This document shows positions 53,846 through 61,349 of a DNA stretch of 64,000 nt, piece by piece. The number at the start of each line of letters is the position of its first letter. Position 1 is the first letter of the stretch. The notes below the pieces were generated by a model. That model was given only the letters and a program-made list of their open reading frames with translations. It had not been told where the DNA came from and searched no databases. Source of the stretch: CAXMQS01 sp964195995 (GTDB lineage Bacteria > Actinomycetota > Acidimicrobiia > Spongiisociales > JAOTWH01). A program made the position numbers and the translations under genes. The DNA lies in the NCBI GenBank assembly GCA_964195995.1, contig CAXMQS010000092.1, positions 62,001 through 126,000 of the forward strand, in the 5' to 3' direction.

Positions 53846-54628
53846 TCAGGCAGTGATCTTGCTTGCCGTAGCGATGTTTCCGAGACCCGGAATGCTGATG
53901 CCTCCGTTCGCCCCACCGAACGGCGCCATCACCTCGGCGGCAGCCGCGGCGAGCTGTGGCTCGTCCACATGACCGGCAAGAAGTATCGACGTTGAGGCGA
54001 GGAACGCCTCGAGCGATGCAAAGCGAGCGGTCCCCGTCTCAACTCGAACCTCGACATCGTTGAACCCTGCGGACTCGACAACACGACGCAGGTCCTCGGG
54101 ATCGCGCATCGACCACGGTGCTCGGTATCGGTCGGCGACCTCCCTACCGGCTTGCCGCTCGACTAGATCGGCGAAGGTGCTCTGGCCGGCCGATTCTCCC
54201 CATACGAGAAGTGCCAGCCGACCGCCTTCCCGCAAGACACGGTGCATCTCTCCTACCGCCCTAACGCGATCTGGGAAGAACATCAGCCCCGCCTGGCAGA
54301 CCACCACGTCGAATGAGTTCATCTCGAATGGCAAGTCCATCGCGTCCCCCACACGCCAATCCACGGAGGGTTCGATCCCCGCCGCGACTTCGATCATTGC
54401 TTCGGTCAAGTCGAGGCCGACCACCTCGCCCTCAGCACCTACGCGACGGGCCGCCTGGCGAGAAACCACGCCCGTGCCGCACGCCACGTCGAGCACACGG
54501 TCTCCGATGCCAACACCCGCGGCATCGAGGATCCGGGGGGCCCACTCCTCGAAGATCGCAGGCACAAGCAGGGTCTCGTAGACGTCGCCTGCGTTTGTCG
54601 GAACTTCGGGCCACTCACCATTGTCCAC
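53846..54628 (-). CDS. Class I SAM-dependent methyltransferase (UbiE/COQ5 type)
   Basis: A 260-residue methyltransferase. It has VYETLLVPAIFEEWAPRILDAAGV, motif I VLDVACGTGVVSRQAA, VVGLDLTEAMIEVA, then MDLPFEMNSFDVVVCQAGLMFFPDRVRAV and MHRVLREGGRLALLVWG. These are typical of UbiE/methylase-11. The C-terminal half is family-specific. GTG 54628 is chosen because it begins a normal-length protein, VDNGEWPEVPTNAGDVYETLL; the frame extends upstream without homology. It is 78 bases upstream of the other methyltransferase and may share its transcript. Confidence 0.82.
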   Translation of the reverse strand: MDNGEWPEVPTNAGDVYETLLVPAIFEEWAPRILDAAGVGIGDRVLDVACGTGVVSRQAARRVGAEGEVVGLDLTEAMIEVAAGIEPSVDWRVGDAMDLPFEMNSFDVVVCQAGLMFFPDRVRAVGEMHRVLREGGRLALLVWGESAGQSTFADLVERQAGREVADRYRAPWSMRDPEDLRRVVESAGFNDVEVRVETGTARFASLEAFLASTSILLAGHVDEPQLAAAAAEVMAPFGGANGGISIPGLGNIATASKITA

Positions 54629-54750
54629 GCTTGTCCACCCCTTCAAAGCGACGCGTAAACCTACTAGGCATGGATTTTGGGGGCGAAACGGCAAGAGCCA
54701 AGGCTCCGCTGGGCCGTTCGGGTGAACCGAATTGGGCCTAACCGGACAGA

Positions 54751-54768
54751 CCGCGATCCAGATCGCGG
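54751..54768 (-). terminator. Hairpin in the gap after otsB
   Basis: CCGCGATC-CA-GATCGCGG, a perfect 7-8-bp stem, in the 278-base gap between the otsB stop and the next methyltransferase start. No T-run follows. I see nothing else in that gap except a likely promoter region for the methyltransferase. Confidence 0.5.
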
Positions 54769-54906
54769 GCCTCTCCGCTGTTGAGGCGGTGCTCCTTAGG
54801 ACAGAACGCGAGACAGCTACGAGATGTCCATTAACGCGTCGTCCGTTATCGCAACACTTACCGGGCACGAACGCGGCAGTCGGCCTGCGACGAGCAGCGC
54901 GCCGTC

Positions 54907-55638
54907 TCAGCTGCCTCGCTGTCGAGCGCTCCGCTGCGCCGCCAGCTGCTCGAGGAAGGGGGCGACGTCCCTCTGGCTGTCGAGCCGCCATCGGGCCTTG
55001 GAGTCATGGCCCCCAACAGCGACGGCCAGGTCGGACGGCCCCAGCACGGAGAAGGCGTCTTCGTCGGTTACGTCGTCCCCGATGAAGACGGTGACGCTGG
55101 GCGAGGTCTGTTGTCGCAGTCGTCGCAGCGCCGATCCTTTGTCGGCGTCCGAGGTCGAGAACTCGACGACCCTCTTGCCATGCACGACCCTTACCGCCAG
55201 CGGGGTGCCGGCACTGATGGCCGAGCGGGCTGCGGAGTCCACCAGCAATCGGTCGACCCGGCGGTAGTGGAAGGCGGCGCCGGAGGGCTTGGACTCGACG
55301 TGGGCTCCGGGGAAGCGGGCGGCCACTTCTCGAAGCCGAGTTGCCAGGGCGGCGGAACTCAGTGAAATCTCGGCGTCATCCCATTCGCTGCCGTGCCCAC
55401 CCACCAGCGCCACTCCGGAGATGGGGCCTACCAGGCGCCTCAGCTCGACGCGAGCCCGGCCGGAGATGATGGTCACGAACGTATCGGGAAGGCTCGCAAG
55501 ATCTTGCAGTGCCGCCACCGCCCGCCGGTCAGGGTGGGCCGCCGCGGGATCGTTGACGATCGGAGCCAGCGTGCCGTCGTAGTCGCAGCCGATGAGCAGC
55601 ACCGGTGCTGCCGCGGCCGCTTGCAGGCTTGGTTGCAT
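54907..55638 (-). CDS. otsB: Trehalose-6-phosphate phosphatase
   Basis: A 243-residue HAD-superfamily phosphatase. The nucleophile motif is GCDYDGTLAPIV (DxDGT), motif II ISGR, the cap region GGHGSEWDD, and the C-terminal metal motif FIGDDVTDEDAF. It removes phosphate from trehalose-6-P to give trehalose, a compatible solute. Its ATG overlaps the otsA stop as TGATG, so OtsA and OtsB form one translationally coupled pathway. Confidence 0.95.
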   Translation of the reverse strand: MQPSLQAAAAAPVLLIGCDYDGTLAPIVNDPAAAHPDRRAVAALQDLASLPDTFVTIISGRARVELRRLVGPISGVALVGGHGSEWDDAEISLSSAALATRLREVAARFPGAHVESKPSGAAFHYRRVDRLLVDSAARSAISAGTPLAVRVVHGKRVVEFSTSDADKGSALRRLRQQTSPSVTVFIGDDVTDEDAFSVLGPSDLAVAVGGHDSKARWRLDSQRDVAPFLEQLAAQRSARQRGS

Positions 55639-57020
55639 CAGGCGCCGAGATCGGTCAGGCACTTCTGCGCCCAATCGAAGACGTCGTGGCTTTTGACCTG
55701 GCGGCGCATCCGCCTCATGCGTTGGCGTTGCTCTTCCACCGGCATCGCCACTGCCCGCTCGAGGGCAGCAGCCACTCCGTCGACATCATGGGGATTGACG
55801 AGGACGGCAGACGGCAGCTCCTGGGCGGCTCCCGCGAATTCGGAGAGGAGCAGGACTCCACGACCGTCCACCCGGCTTGCCACATATTCCTTGGCGACCA
55901 GATTCAACCCGTCACGCAGCGGGGTGACTGTCATCACGTCGGCAACCGTGTAGTGGGCCACCAGGTCCTCGAAAGGCAGACTCCGATAGAGGTAGTGCAC
56001 AGGGATGTGCCCGGGCCGGCCGTGGTCACCGTTGATGCGTCCGACCATCTGCTCGATACGGGAGCGCATCGTGGCGTAGTCGCCAACCTCCTCCCGGGAG
56101 GGCACGGCTACCTGAACGAAGACAAGGTCGTCGGCGGACCGTGACTCGAGGAGCGTCTCGAAAGCCCGCAGCCGTACGTCGATGCCCTTGGTGTAATCCA
56201 GCCGGTCGACTCCCAGAACCACGGTACGTTTCGGCCCAAAGTCGGCGCGCAGTCGGGCCGCCGCCTCTTGTACGGACGGCGACTTCGCGGCCTCGACAAA
56301 ACGTGGGGTGTCGATCGAGATGGGGGCGGTCTTCAGGCGTACGACGCGATCGCCGACCCGCAGTTGCCGGTTGCCCCCCTCGGCGCCTGCGAACCGCTTG
56401 GCGCAACGGACGAAGTTGTGACGGCCCAGCCGCGTCTGGAAGGCGATGACATTGGCGCCCAACAGTCCCTCCAGGATCTCCTGTCGCCACGGGAGGCGGG
56501 CGAACAGCTCGAGGGGAGGAAACGGGATGTGCAGGTAGAAGCCGATGGTGACGTCGTCTCTCAGTTGGCGCAGCATTTGCGGTACGAGCTGCAGTTGGTA
56601 GTCCTGGATCCATGCCACATCACCGCCGTTGAGGGCGCCGGCGGTCTCCTCGGCGAAGCGACGATTGACATCCCGATAGGCCCGCCACCAGTGACGGTGA
56701 TACTCGGGAACGCGAAGGACGTCGTGGTACAACGGCCATAGCGTGCCGCTGCAGAAGCCGTAGTAGTAGCCGTCGAGTTCGGCCGCCGACAGCCGCACCG
56801 GCCGCTGCTCGACGCCATCGTGGGTGAAGGGTTCGGGGGCAACATCGGCGACTCCGCTCCAGCCGACCCACGAGCCGCGCCGTTGCTGGAGGATCGGCAC
56901 CAAGGCGCTGACCAAGCCACCGGGGCTGGTATGCCACTCACCATTCACCCTGGCCACCGGGAGCCGGTTGGCGGCAATGATTATCCGAGTTGACAGCTTT
57001 GTAACCCCCGTCGGGGTCAC
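55638..57020 (-). CDS. otsA: Trehalose-6-phosphate synthase
   Basis: A 460-residue GT20 glucosyltransferase, joining UDP-glucose (or GDP-glucose) with glucose-6-P. Signatures: IIIAANRLPVARV, the GGLVSALVPIL loop, GYYYGFCSGTLWPLYH, WIQDYQLQLVPQMLR, FYLHIPFPPLELF, and the GVDRLDYTKGID and RDGLNLVAKEYVASR blocks. GTG 57020 is used: GGAGGAG lies four bases upstream and the catalytic N-terminus follows at once. The 97 bases up to tetR probably hold the otsAB promoter; I could not mark it with confidence. Confidence 0.96.
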   Translation of the reverse strand: MTPTGVTKLSTRIIIAANRLPVARVNGEWHTSPGGLVSALVPILQQRRGSWVGWSGVADVAPEPFTHDGVEQRPVRLSAAELDGYYYGFCSGTLWPLYHDVLRVPEYHRHWWRAYRDVNRRFAEETAGALNGGDVAWIQDYQLQLVPQMLRQLRDDVTIGFYLHIPFPPLELFARLPWRQEILEGLLGANVIAFQTRLGRHNFVRCAKRFAGAEGGNRQLRVGDRVVRLKTAPISIDTPRFVEAAKSPSVQEAAARLRADFGPKRTVVLGVDRLDYTKGIDVRLRAFETLLESRSADDLVFVQVAVPSREEVGDYATMRSRIEQMVGRINGDHGRPGHIPVHYLYRSLPFEDLVAHYTVADVMTVTPLRDGLNLVAKEYVASRVDGRGVLLLSEFAGAAQELPSAVLVNPHDVDGVAAALERAVAMPVEEQRQRMRRMRRQVKSHDVFDWAQKCLTDLGA

Positions 57021-57117
57021 GATACTCCTCCCCCACCCCGCCAACCCTCGATGCAACGCCGGGTCGCGCCTCCGACAGTTACGGGTTCTCTCGTTGCATC
57101 TTCATGGGTGCCAGGGT

Positions 57118-57708
57118 TCAGCGCGCGGCGACTGCGGCGAGGATGGTACGCGTTCCAGTGGTGGCAAGTCGTGCCACCTGATTGGGTGTACGTGCTGCGA
57201 GACCCAAGAGACCATTGAGCATGTGCTGTATGAGGTCAGCGTCAACATTGGGTGTGAGATCGGACCGGAATACTCCTGAGCGTTGGCCCTCCTCAAGGAT
57301 CTGGTGGATGCGACGATGCATCATCTCGTCGTAGGCCCCCAGGGTGGCTCGTGAGTCGGCGGATAGTCCGTGCTGAAAACTGAGAGCATGGTGGGCGTGT
57401 GCACCGATGGACACAACGTGGCGAACGAGCTGTTCGAGCTTGTCCTCAGGAAGGTCAACGACGCTCATCGATGACTCCAGCAGTTCAATGCTCTCTCGAT
57501 TGTGCCGGCTGATGGCCTCGGCGACGATGCTGTCGACGTCGGCGTAGTGGTTGTAGAGGGTCTGGCGGGCCACGCCAGCTGTCTCGGCGATCCCCAGCAT
57601 GGTGACGCCTCCCAAGCCTTCTTCGGCGATCGAGGTCAACGCAGCCTCGATTATGCGATCGTCTGGGGACACCGCGGCGACGGCTTTGGAGTCTGTCGCC
57701 TTGGGCAT
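57118..57708 (-). CDS. TetR-family regulator of the adjacent ABC exporter
   Basis: A 196-residue TetR-type protein. The HTH is DDRIIEAALTSIAEEGLGGVTMLGIAETAGVARQTLYNHYADVDSIVAEAI, the last being the LYxHF-type helix. The C-terminal ligand domain is unspecific. ATG 57708 overlaps the permease stop (TGATG), so it is the third gene of the operon. The inverted repeat at the operon promoter (59509-59544) is its probable binding site, giving autoregulation and control of export. The ligand is presumably a substrate of the exporter. Confidence 0.9.
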   Translation of the reverse strand: MPKATDSKAVAAVSPDDRIIEAALTSIAEEGLGGVTMLGIAETAGVARQTLYNHYADVDSIVAEAISRHNRESIELLESSMSVVDLPEDKLEQLVRHVVSIGAHAHHALSFQHGLSADSRATLGAYDEMMHRRIHQILEEGQRSGVFRSDLTPNVDADLIQHMLNGLLGLAARTPNQVARLATTGTRTILAAVAAR

Positions 57709-58535
57709 CAGGAACGGCTCCGATAGAGCCGAACCGACATTGGGATGAACAGCAAGAGAAGAGCGGCCGTCCATCCCAGGGTCAAGAGGATGTCGTCACC
57801 TGCCGGTGTCCCGTTCGCCATACCCCGAACGGCGTCCGACGCCGCCGAGATCGGCTGGTAGGTGACGAAGGGTTGCAGCCAGCCTGGCATCGTCTCGGCA
57901 GGAGCGAACGCGGTGCTGGCGAGCATGAGTGGGAACAGCCAGAACATCGACAGCATGCCGACCATGTCGGGCTGTCTGACCTTGGCTGCGATGGCGGCCC
58001 CCAGCCACGAGAAGCCATATCCGATCGCCGTTGCGAGCGCGATAGCCCCCACCGCACCGGCGAGCGAGGCGAAGCGGTAACCCATCAAGAGTCCGACCAG
58101 AGCAACCAGGATGAGACCCGCGACGTTGCGGGCGGCATCGGCGACGGTGCGTCCGGCGATCACCGCCACCTGGCTCATCGGGAGTGAGCGGAATCGATCG
58201 GTCACACCCTCGGTGAGGTCCGCGGCGAGGCCCATGCTGGTTTGTTGGGCCCCTTGGAGGGCGGTGATGACGAACACCCCCGGTACGAGGAACCGCAGGT
58301 AGTCGATGCTGGCACCCGCGCCGATGGAGCCACCAAAGATGTAGTTGAACAGGACCAGGAAGAAGACACCCATGACGACCGCGAAGGCGAGCATTTCGGG
58401 CTGACGGAGGGTTCGGATGGTGTCGCGCCACAGCACAGTGTTGGTGTCCTGGGCGGCCCTTCGGATTCGCAAACCGATGCTTGGGTTTGAAACCAGTACC
58501 GGTCGGCTCTCGGAATGCACGGTTTCGGTTGTCAT
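57708..58535 (-). CDS. ABC-2 type exporter permease (DrrB-like)
   Basis: A 275-residue permease with six membrane helices. The LVPGVFVITALQGAQQTSMGLAADLTEGVTDRFRSLPM block is typical of the daunorubicin/antibiotic exporter (DrrB) permeases. Its ATG overlaps the ATPase stop as ATGA. Together with the ATPase it probably pumps out lipids or drugs. Confidence 0.92.
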   Translation of the reverse strand: MTTETVHSESRPVLVSNPSIGLRIRRAAQDTNTVLWRDTIRTLRQPEMLAFAVVMGVFFLVLFNYIFGGSIGAGASIDYLRFLVPGVFVITALQGAQQTSMGLAADLTEGVTDRFRSLPMSQVAVIAGRTVADAARNVAGLILVALVGLLMGYRFASLAGAVGAIALATAIGYGFSWLGAAIAAKVRQPDMVGMLSMFWLFPLMLASTAFAPAETMPGWLQPFVTYQPISAASDAVRGMANGTPAGDDILLTLGWTAALLLLFIPMSVRLYRSRS

Positions 58536-59515
58536 GCGGGCACCTCCTCGGTCTCAACGGGGGATCCGGTGAGAACAAGAAACACGTCATCGAGCGTGGG
58601 ACGGCGCAACTGGAAGTCAGTGATTGAGACATCGCCATCTTGGAGGCGCCGGAGCAAGTCGAGGGAGCGGATCGCTCCATCTCCCACCGGTATGCCGAGC
58701 CGACATCCGTCGACGTCGGTCACCAGGCCTTCGATCGGACCGATGATGTCGAGAGCAGCGGTGAGAGCGGTCTCGTCGACGACGCAGACCTCCAGAACAT
58801 CTCGCTGGAGCTCTCGCTTGAGAGTCTCAGGACTGCCAGAAGCTACGACTTGCCCCTCATCGATGATGAGAATGAGGTCGGCGAGTCGGTCGGCTTCCTC
58901 GAGATACTGGGTCGTGAGGACGATCGCGGTCCCTTGCGCGGCGAGCGATGCAATGGCATCCCAGAGTTCGGCTCTGCTTCGGGGGTCGAGACCGGCGGTC
59001 GGTTCGTCCAGAAACAGTGCTGGTGGACTCGCGACAAGGGCAGCCACGACGTCGAGTCTGCGTCGCTGCCCCCCGGAGTAGGTCCCGGCCACGCGATCGG
59101 CGAAACCATGCATTTCGAACTGCTCGATCAACTCCTCAGCTCGCCGCCTCCGCTTCGTTCGAGGGATCTTGTAGAGACGACCGAACAGCTCCAGGTTCTC
59201 CCTTGCAGTCAGCTTCTCGTCGACCGCTGCCGCCTGCCCGGCCAGCCCGATGAGCTGTCGAACCTGATCCGACTGCGTCCCTACGTCGAAACCGCCAATA
59301 CGCGCCGATCCCGCATCTATTGGCACGAGCGTGGCCAGCATGTTGATGGTGGTCGTCTTGCCGGCACCGTTTGGTCCGAGCAAGCCCACCACCTGTCCGG
59401 CATCGACAGAGAAGCTCAGGTTCTTGACCGCCTCCACTGCATCGAAAGACTTCGACAAGCCAGCGGCTTCGATTACCGGACCAGGGTTCATCGTGATCTC
59501 TTCGATGTTAGACAT
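58532..59515 (-). CDS. ABC exporter ATP-binding protein (DrrA-like)
   Basis: A 327-residue ATPase. Walker A is LLGPNGAGKTTTINML (residues ~44-59), Q-loop GLAGQAAAVDEKLTARENL, signature YSGGQRRRLDVVAAL, Walker B PALFLDEPTAGLDPRSR and the H-loop-type TTQYLEEADRLAD, where Gln replaces the more usual His. The C-terminal ~100 residues are the DrrA-type regulatory extension. ATG 59515 lies seven bases after a strong -10 box, so the mRNA is probably leaderless; ATG 59491 is a weaker alternative. Confidence 0.93.
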   Translation of the reverse strand: MSNIEEITMNPGPVIEAAGLSKSFDAVEAVKNLSFSVDAGQVVGLLGPNGAGKTTTINMLATLVPIDAGSARIGGFDVGTQSDQVRQLIGLAGQAAAVDEKLTARENLELFGRLYKIPRTKRRRRAEELIEQFEMHGFADRVAGTYSGGQRRRLDVVAALVASPPALFLDEPTAGLDPRSRAELWDAIASLAAQGTAIVLTTQYLEEADRLADLILIIDEGQVVASGSPETLKRELQRDVLEVCVVDETALTAALDIIGPIEGLVTDVDGCRLGIPVGDGAIRSLDLLRRLQDGDVSITDFQLRRPTLDDVFLVLTGSPVETEEVPA

Positions 59516-59544
59516 AGTGTCTATCTTACATGACGTTATGTCTA
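59509..59544. promoter_or_regulatory. Inverted repeat TAGACATA-N20-TATGTCTA, probable TetR operator
   Basis: Two perfect 8-bp arms, 59509-59516 and 59537-59544, lie on either side of the -10 box and start codon of the exporter operon. The 36-bp span fits one or two TetR dimers blocking the promoter. The TetR gene is the third gene of the same operon. Confidence 0.62.
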
Positions 59545-59551
59545 CTGTCGA
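59523..59551 (-). promoter_or_regulatory. Sigma70-type promoter for leaderless ABC-exporter operon
   Basis: On the minus strand TCGACA (59551-59546) is five-of-six for TTGACA. After exactly 17 bases TAAGAT (59528-59523) is a good -10, followed by seven bases and the ATG of the ATPase gene. This is the classic actinobacterial leaderless arrangement. Confidence 0.78.
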
Positions 59552-59756
59552 GTCCTGGTCGTTGCCTTGTCGAGACGCCGTCAAGCCCGCCTCTGCTAGC
59601 TCGTTGTCGTTTGCTCTGCACGCGAGTGACCAGGAGTGACCGCTGCTGGCCACTGTGACGGGATGGAAACGGGGTGGATTCTGGGCGGCGCCTAGCATTC
59701 GACCGTCCGCCAGATCGTCACAACGTCCGCTGCTTGCTGACGATTCCGGACATTCA

Positions 59757-59798
59757 GCCCTCGTAGCTCAGGGGATAGAGCACCGGTTTCCTAAACCG
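59757..59798 (+). pseudogene. 5' half of tRNA-Arg(CCT), truncated at the anticodon stem
   Basis: GCCCTCG-TA-GCTC-AGGGGATA-GAGC, then CCGGTTTCCTAAACCG, is an intact acceptor-5', D-arm and anticodon stem-loop with anticodon CCT. After ACCG the sequence leaves the tRNA path: no T-arm or 3' acceptor can be found. Such halves are left when an element integrates at or near the anticodon loop. Everything to its right looks accessory. Matching core at 53046. Confidence 0.8.
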
Positions 59799-59889
59799 TT
59801 GTTGTCCGGTGTTAACCACTGCTGACCATTACAGGCTCTCAATGCTGTTTCGGCGGACTGCTGTTCACCGTGCTGACCACCAGAGGCCT

Positions 59890-60207
59890 TTAGCGGTTGG
59901 CGGGCTCATTCGGCTGGGCCTTCCTTAGCCGGATCTCGTACCCCAAAGAAACGATGGCCCTGAGCGTCTCCACAACGGAGGTGCGGTCGTACTCCTTCTC
60001 GCTCTCAGAGAGGTCGTCGTAGTGCACCAACCCGGGGTGGGTACGCAACGCGTCACTTCTCGCGGGTCCGTGTACCCATCCTTCCTCGAGTCTCTGTCTG
60101 GCCCAATGGTCGTGGTTGTGCTTGGCCAGGAGTTCTACAAGCTCGTCAAGACCACCGGGAAGCTCGACGCCGGAAGTGGGAATTGGAGCTGGGGTGTAGG
60201 TGTCCAT
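59890..60207 (-). CDS. RyR-domain protein
   Basis: A 105-residue protein consisting of one RyR (ryanodine-receptor-type) domain after a Pro-rich 35-residue N-terminus. The typical core is HNHDHWARQRLEEGWVHGPARSD, THPGLVHYDDLSESEKEYDR and TSVVETLRAIVSLGYEI. RyR domains outside animals are found in phage and in bacterial conflict systems, where ligand (nucleotide-like) sensing is suspected. ATG 60207 has GGAGG three bases upstream. It lies just inside the region bounded by the tRNA-Arg half. Confidence 0.87.
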   Translation of the reverse strand: MDTYTPAPIPTSGVELPGGLDELVELLAKHNHDHWARQRLEEGWVHGPARSDALRTHPGLVHYDDLSESEKEYDRTSVVETLRAIVSLGYEIRLRKAQPNEPANR

Positions 60208-60378
60208 TGGCCTCCGTCCACTCGCTGCGTCCGGTGAATGTCTCGGCAACTCAGCCTACGCTCGGAGGAGGCATTGTCACCAGCCGTTACCGGCGCGAAG
60301 ACCAACTCCGCCCCCCTGCGCTAGGCGCAACACATCTCAGGTAGGGTCCAGCCGCAACCGCTGAAAGGGTGTACGGCC

Positions 60379-61281
60379 ATGAACGACTTCGTTCCAACAA
60401 CAGAGGGCATGCCCGAGGAGTTCGCCGAACCCGAGAGCGACGCCGAGCTGCACGACCCCAAGCTCTCGATGGAGGCTACGACAGGCGACCTACGGAAGAT
60501 GTGGGCGGACTGGCTGTGCGCCAAGGGGCCTGGGAAGTACGCCAATCCGATCTTCTTCGCCAAGAAGATCGGTGGCGTCCCGGCGGTGGCGGAGGATGCG
60601 TTCCGAGCGCTCGAGCAGGCGCTGAAGTCGTCCGGCTATCAACCGAAGTCGGCGTGGGCATACAACTGCCGCAACATCGGCGGCACCAAGAGCTACTCGT
60701 TACATTCGTACGGGATCGCCATCGACATCGACCCGTCGGTCAACCCCTACAGCAGCGGCGACCCCTACTCGGGCAAGTTCAAGTCAGAGCACGTCGAGGC
60801 GGTTCTCGCCATCAAGAACGCCGAGGGCCGGCGGGTGTGGTCCTGGGGCGGCAACTGGAAGAAGCGCGACCGGATGCACTTCCAGCTCGACCAAGACCCC
60901 ACCGGCGTTGACGTCGACTGGTCGACGGTACCTGGAGGAGAATCGATGACGTCCTCTGTCGCTGAGGAGCGAACAACAAGGACCGTTGGCAAGGCGAGCG
61001 CGGAGCTAATCGATGCCGCATTCGCCGCCGGTTGGGCGCAGGGTGACAAGAACTACTGGCTCACGTTGTCGCCAGACAGTGGCGAGTGGCCTGACTTCTG
61101 GAACGCCTGCTACGGGGCGGCCGAGAAAGTGACAAGAAGCGGCAAGCCGGATGACGCCTGGATCGAGGCGGCCTTCGCGGCCGGCTGGGCGCAGGGGGAC
61201 AAGACCTACTGGCTCGAGATGTCAACGGACAGCGACGAGTGGTCCGACTTCTGGAACGCGTTCACGGCCGCGGTCGGCTAG
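60379..61281 (+). CDS. M15-type (D-Ala-D-Ala carboxypeptidase-like) peptidase with two C-terminal repeats
   Basis: A 300-residue protein. Residues ~80-180 form an M15/VanY-like zinc domain: SLHSYGIAIDID gives the HxxxxxxD metal pair and KKRDRMHFQLD the third ligand. After a linker (EERTTRTVGKAS) two ~38-residue repeats follow, at about 212-249 and 262-299. Both contain AAFAAGWAQGDK-(N/T)YWL followed by a DSxEWxDFWNA segment; I do not know this repeat. No signal peptide or membrane helix is present, so export by holin (an endolysin) or by another route would be needed. AAAGGG lies ten bases before ATG 60379. It runs convergently to the trypsin-like gene. Confidence 0.78.
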   Translation: MNDFVPTTEGMPEEFAEPESDAELHDPKLSMEATTGDLRKMWADWLCAKGPGKYANPIFFAKKIGGVPAVAEDAFRALEQALKSSGYQPKSAWAYNCRNIGGTKSYSLHSYGIAIDIDPSVNPYSSGDPYSGKFKSEHVEAVLAIKNAEGRRVWSWGGNWKKRDRMHFQLDQDPTGVDVDWSTVPGGESMTSSVAEERTTRTVGKASAELIDAAFAAGWAQGDKNYWLTLSPDSGEWPDFWNACYGAAEKVTRSGKPDDAWIEAAFAAGWAQGDKTYWLEMSTDSDEWSDFWNAFTAAVG

Positions 61282-61322
61282 CCAGCGGGCCTCGCATAGG
61301 GATCGACTTCTGAGTCCCACCA

Positions 61323-61346
61323 GGCCGACCGAAGAACGAGTCGGCC
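61323..61346. terminator. Inverted repeat between convergent genes
   Basis: GGCCGAC (61323-61329) pairs with GTCGGCC (61340-61346) across a ten-base loop. It lies between the peptidase stop and the protease stop (61350), so it may end both transcripts. Confidence 0.5.
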
Positions 61347-61349
61347 CGG

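Noticed and set aside
54629..54906. Gene in the gap between otsB and the methyltransferase
   Set aside because: The open frames there are extensions of neighbours without ribosome sites or homology; only a hairpin is visible.
59757..59830. Complete tRNA-Arg with unusual T-arm
   Set aside because: No T-loop GTTCGA or matching 3' acceptor strand follows within 60 bases.
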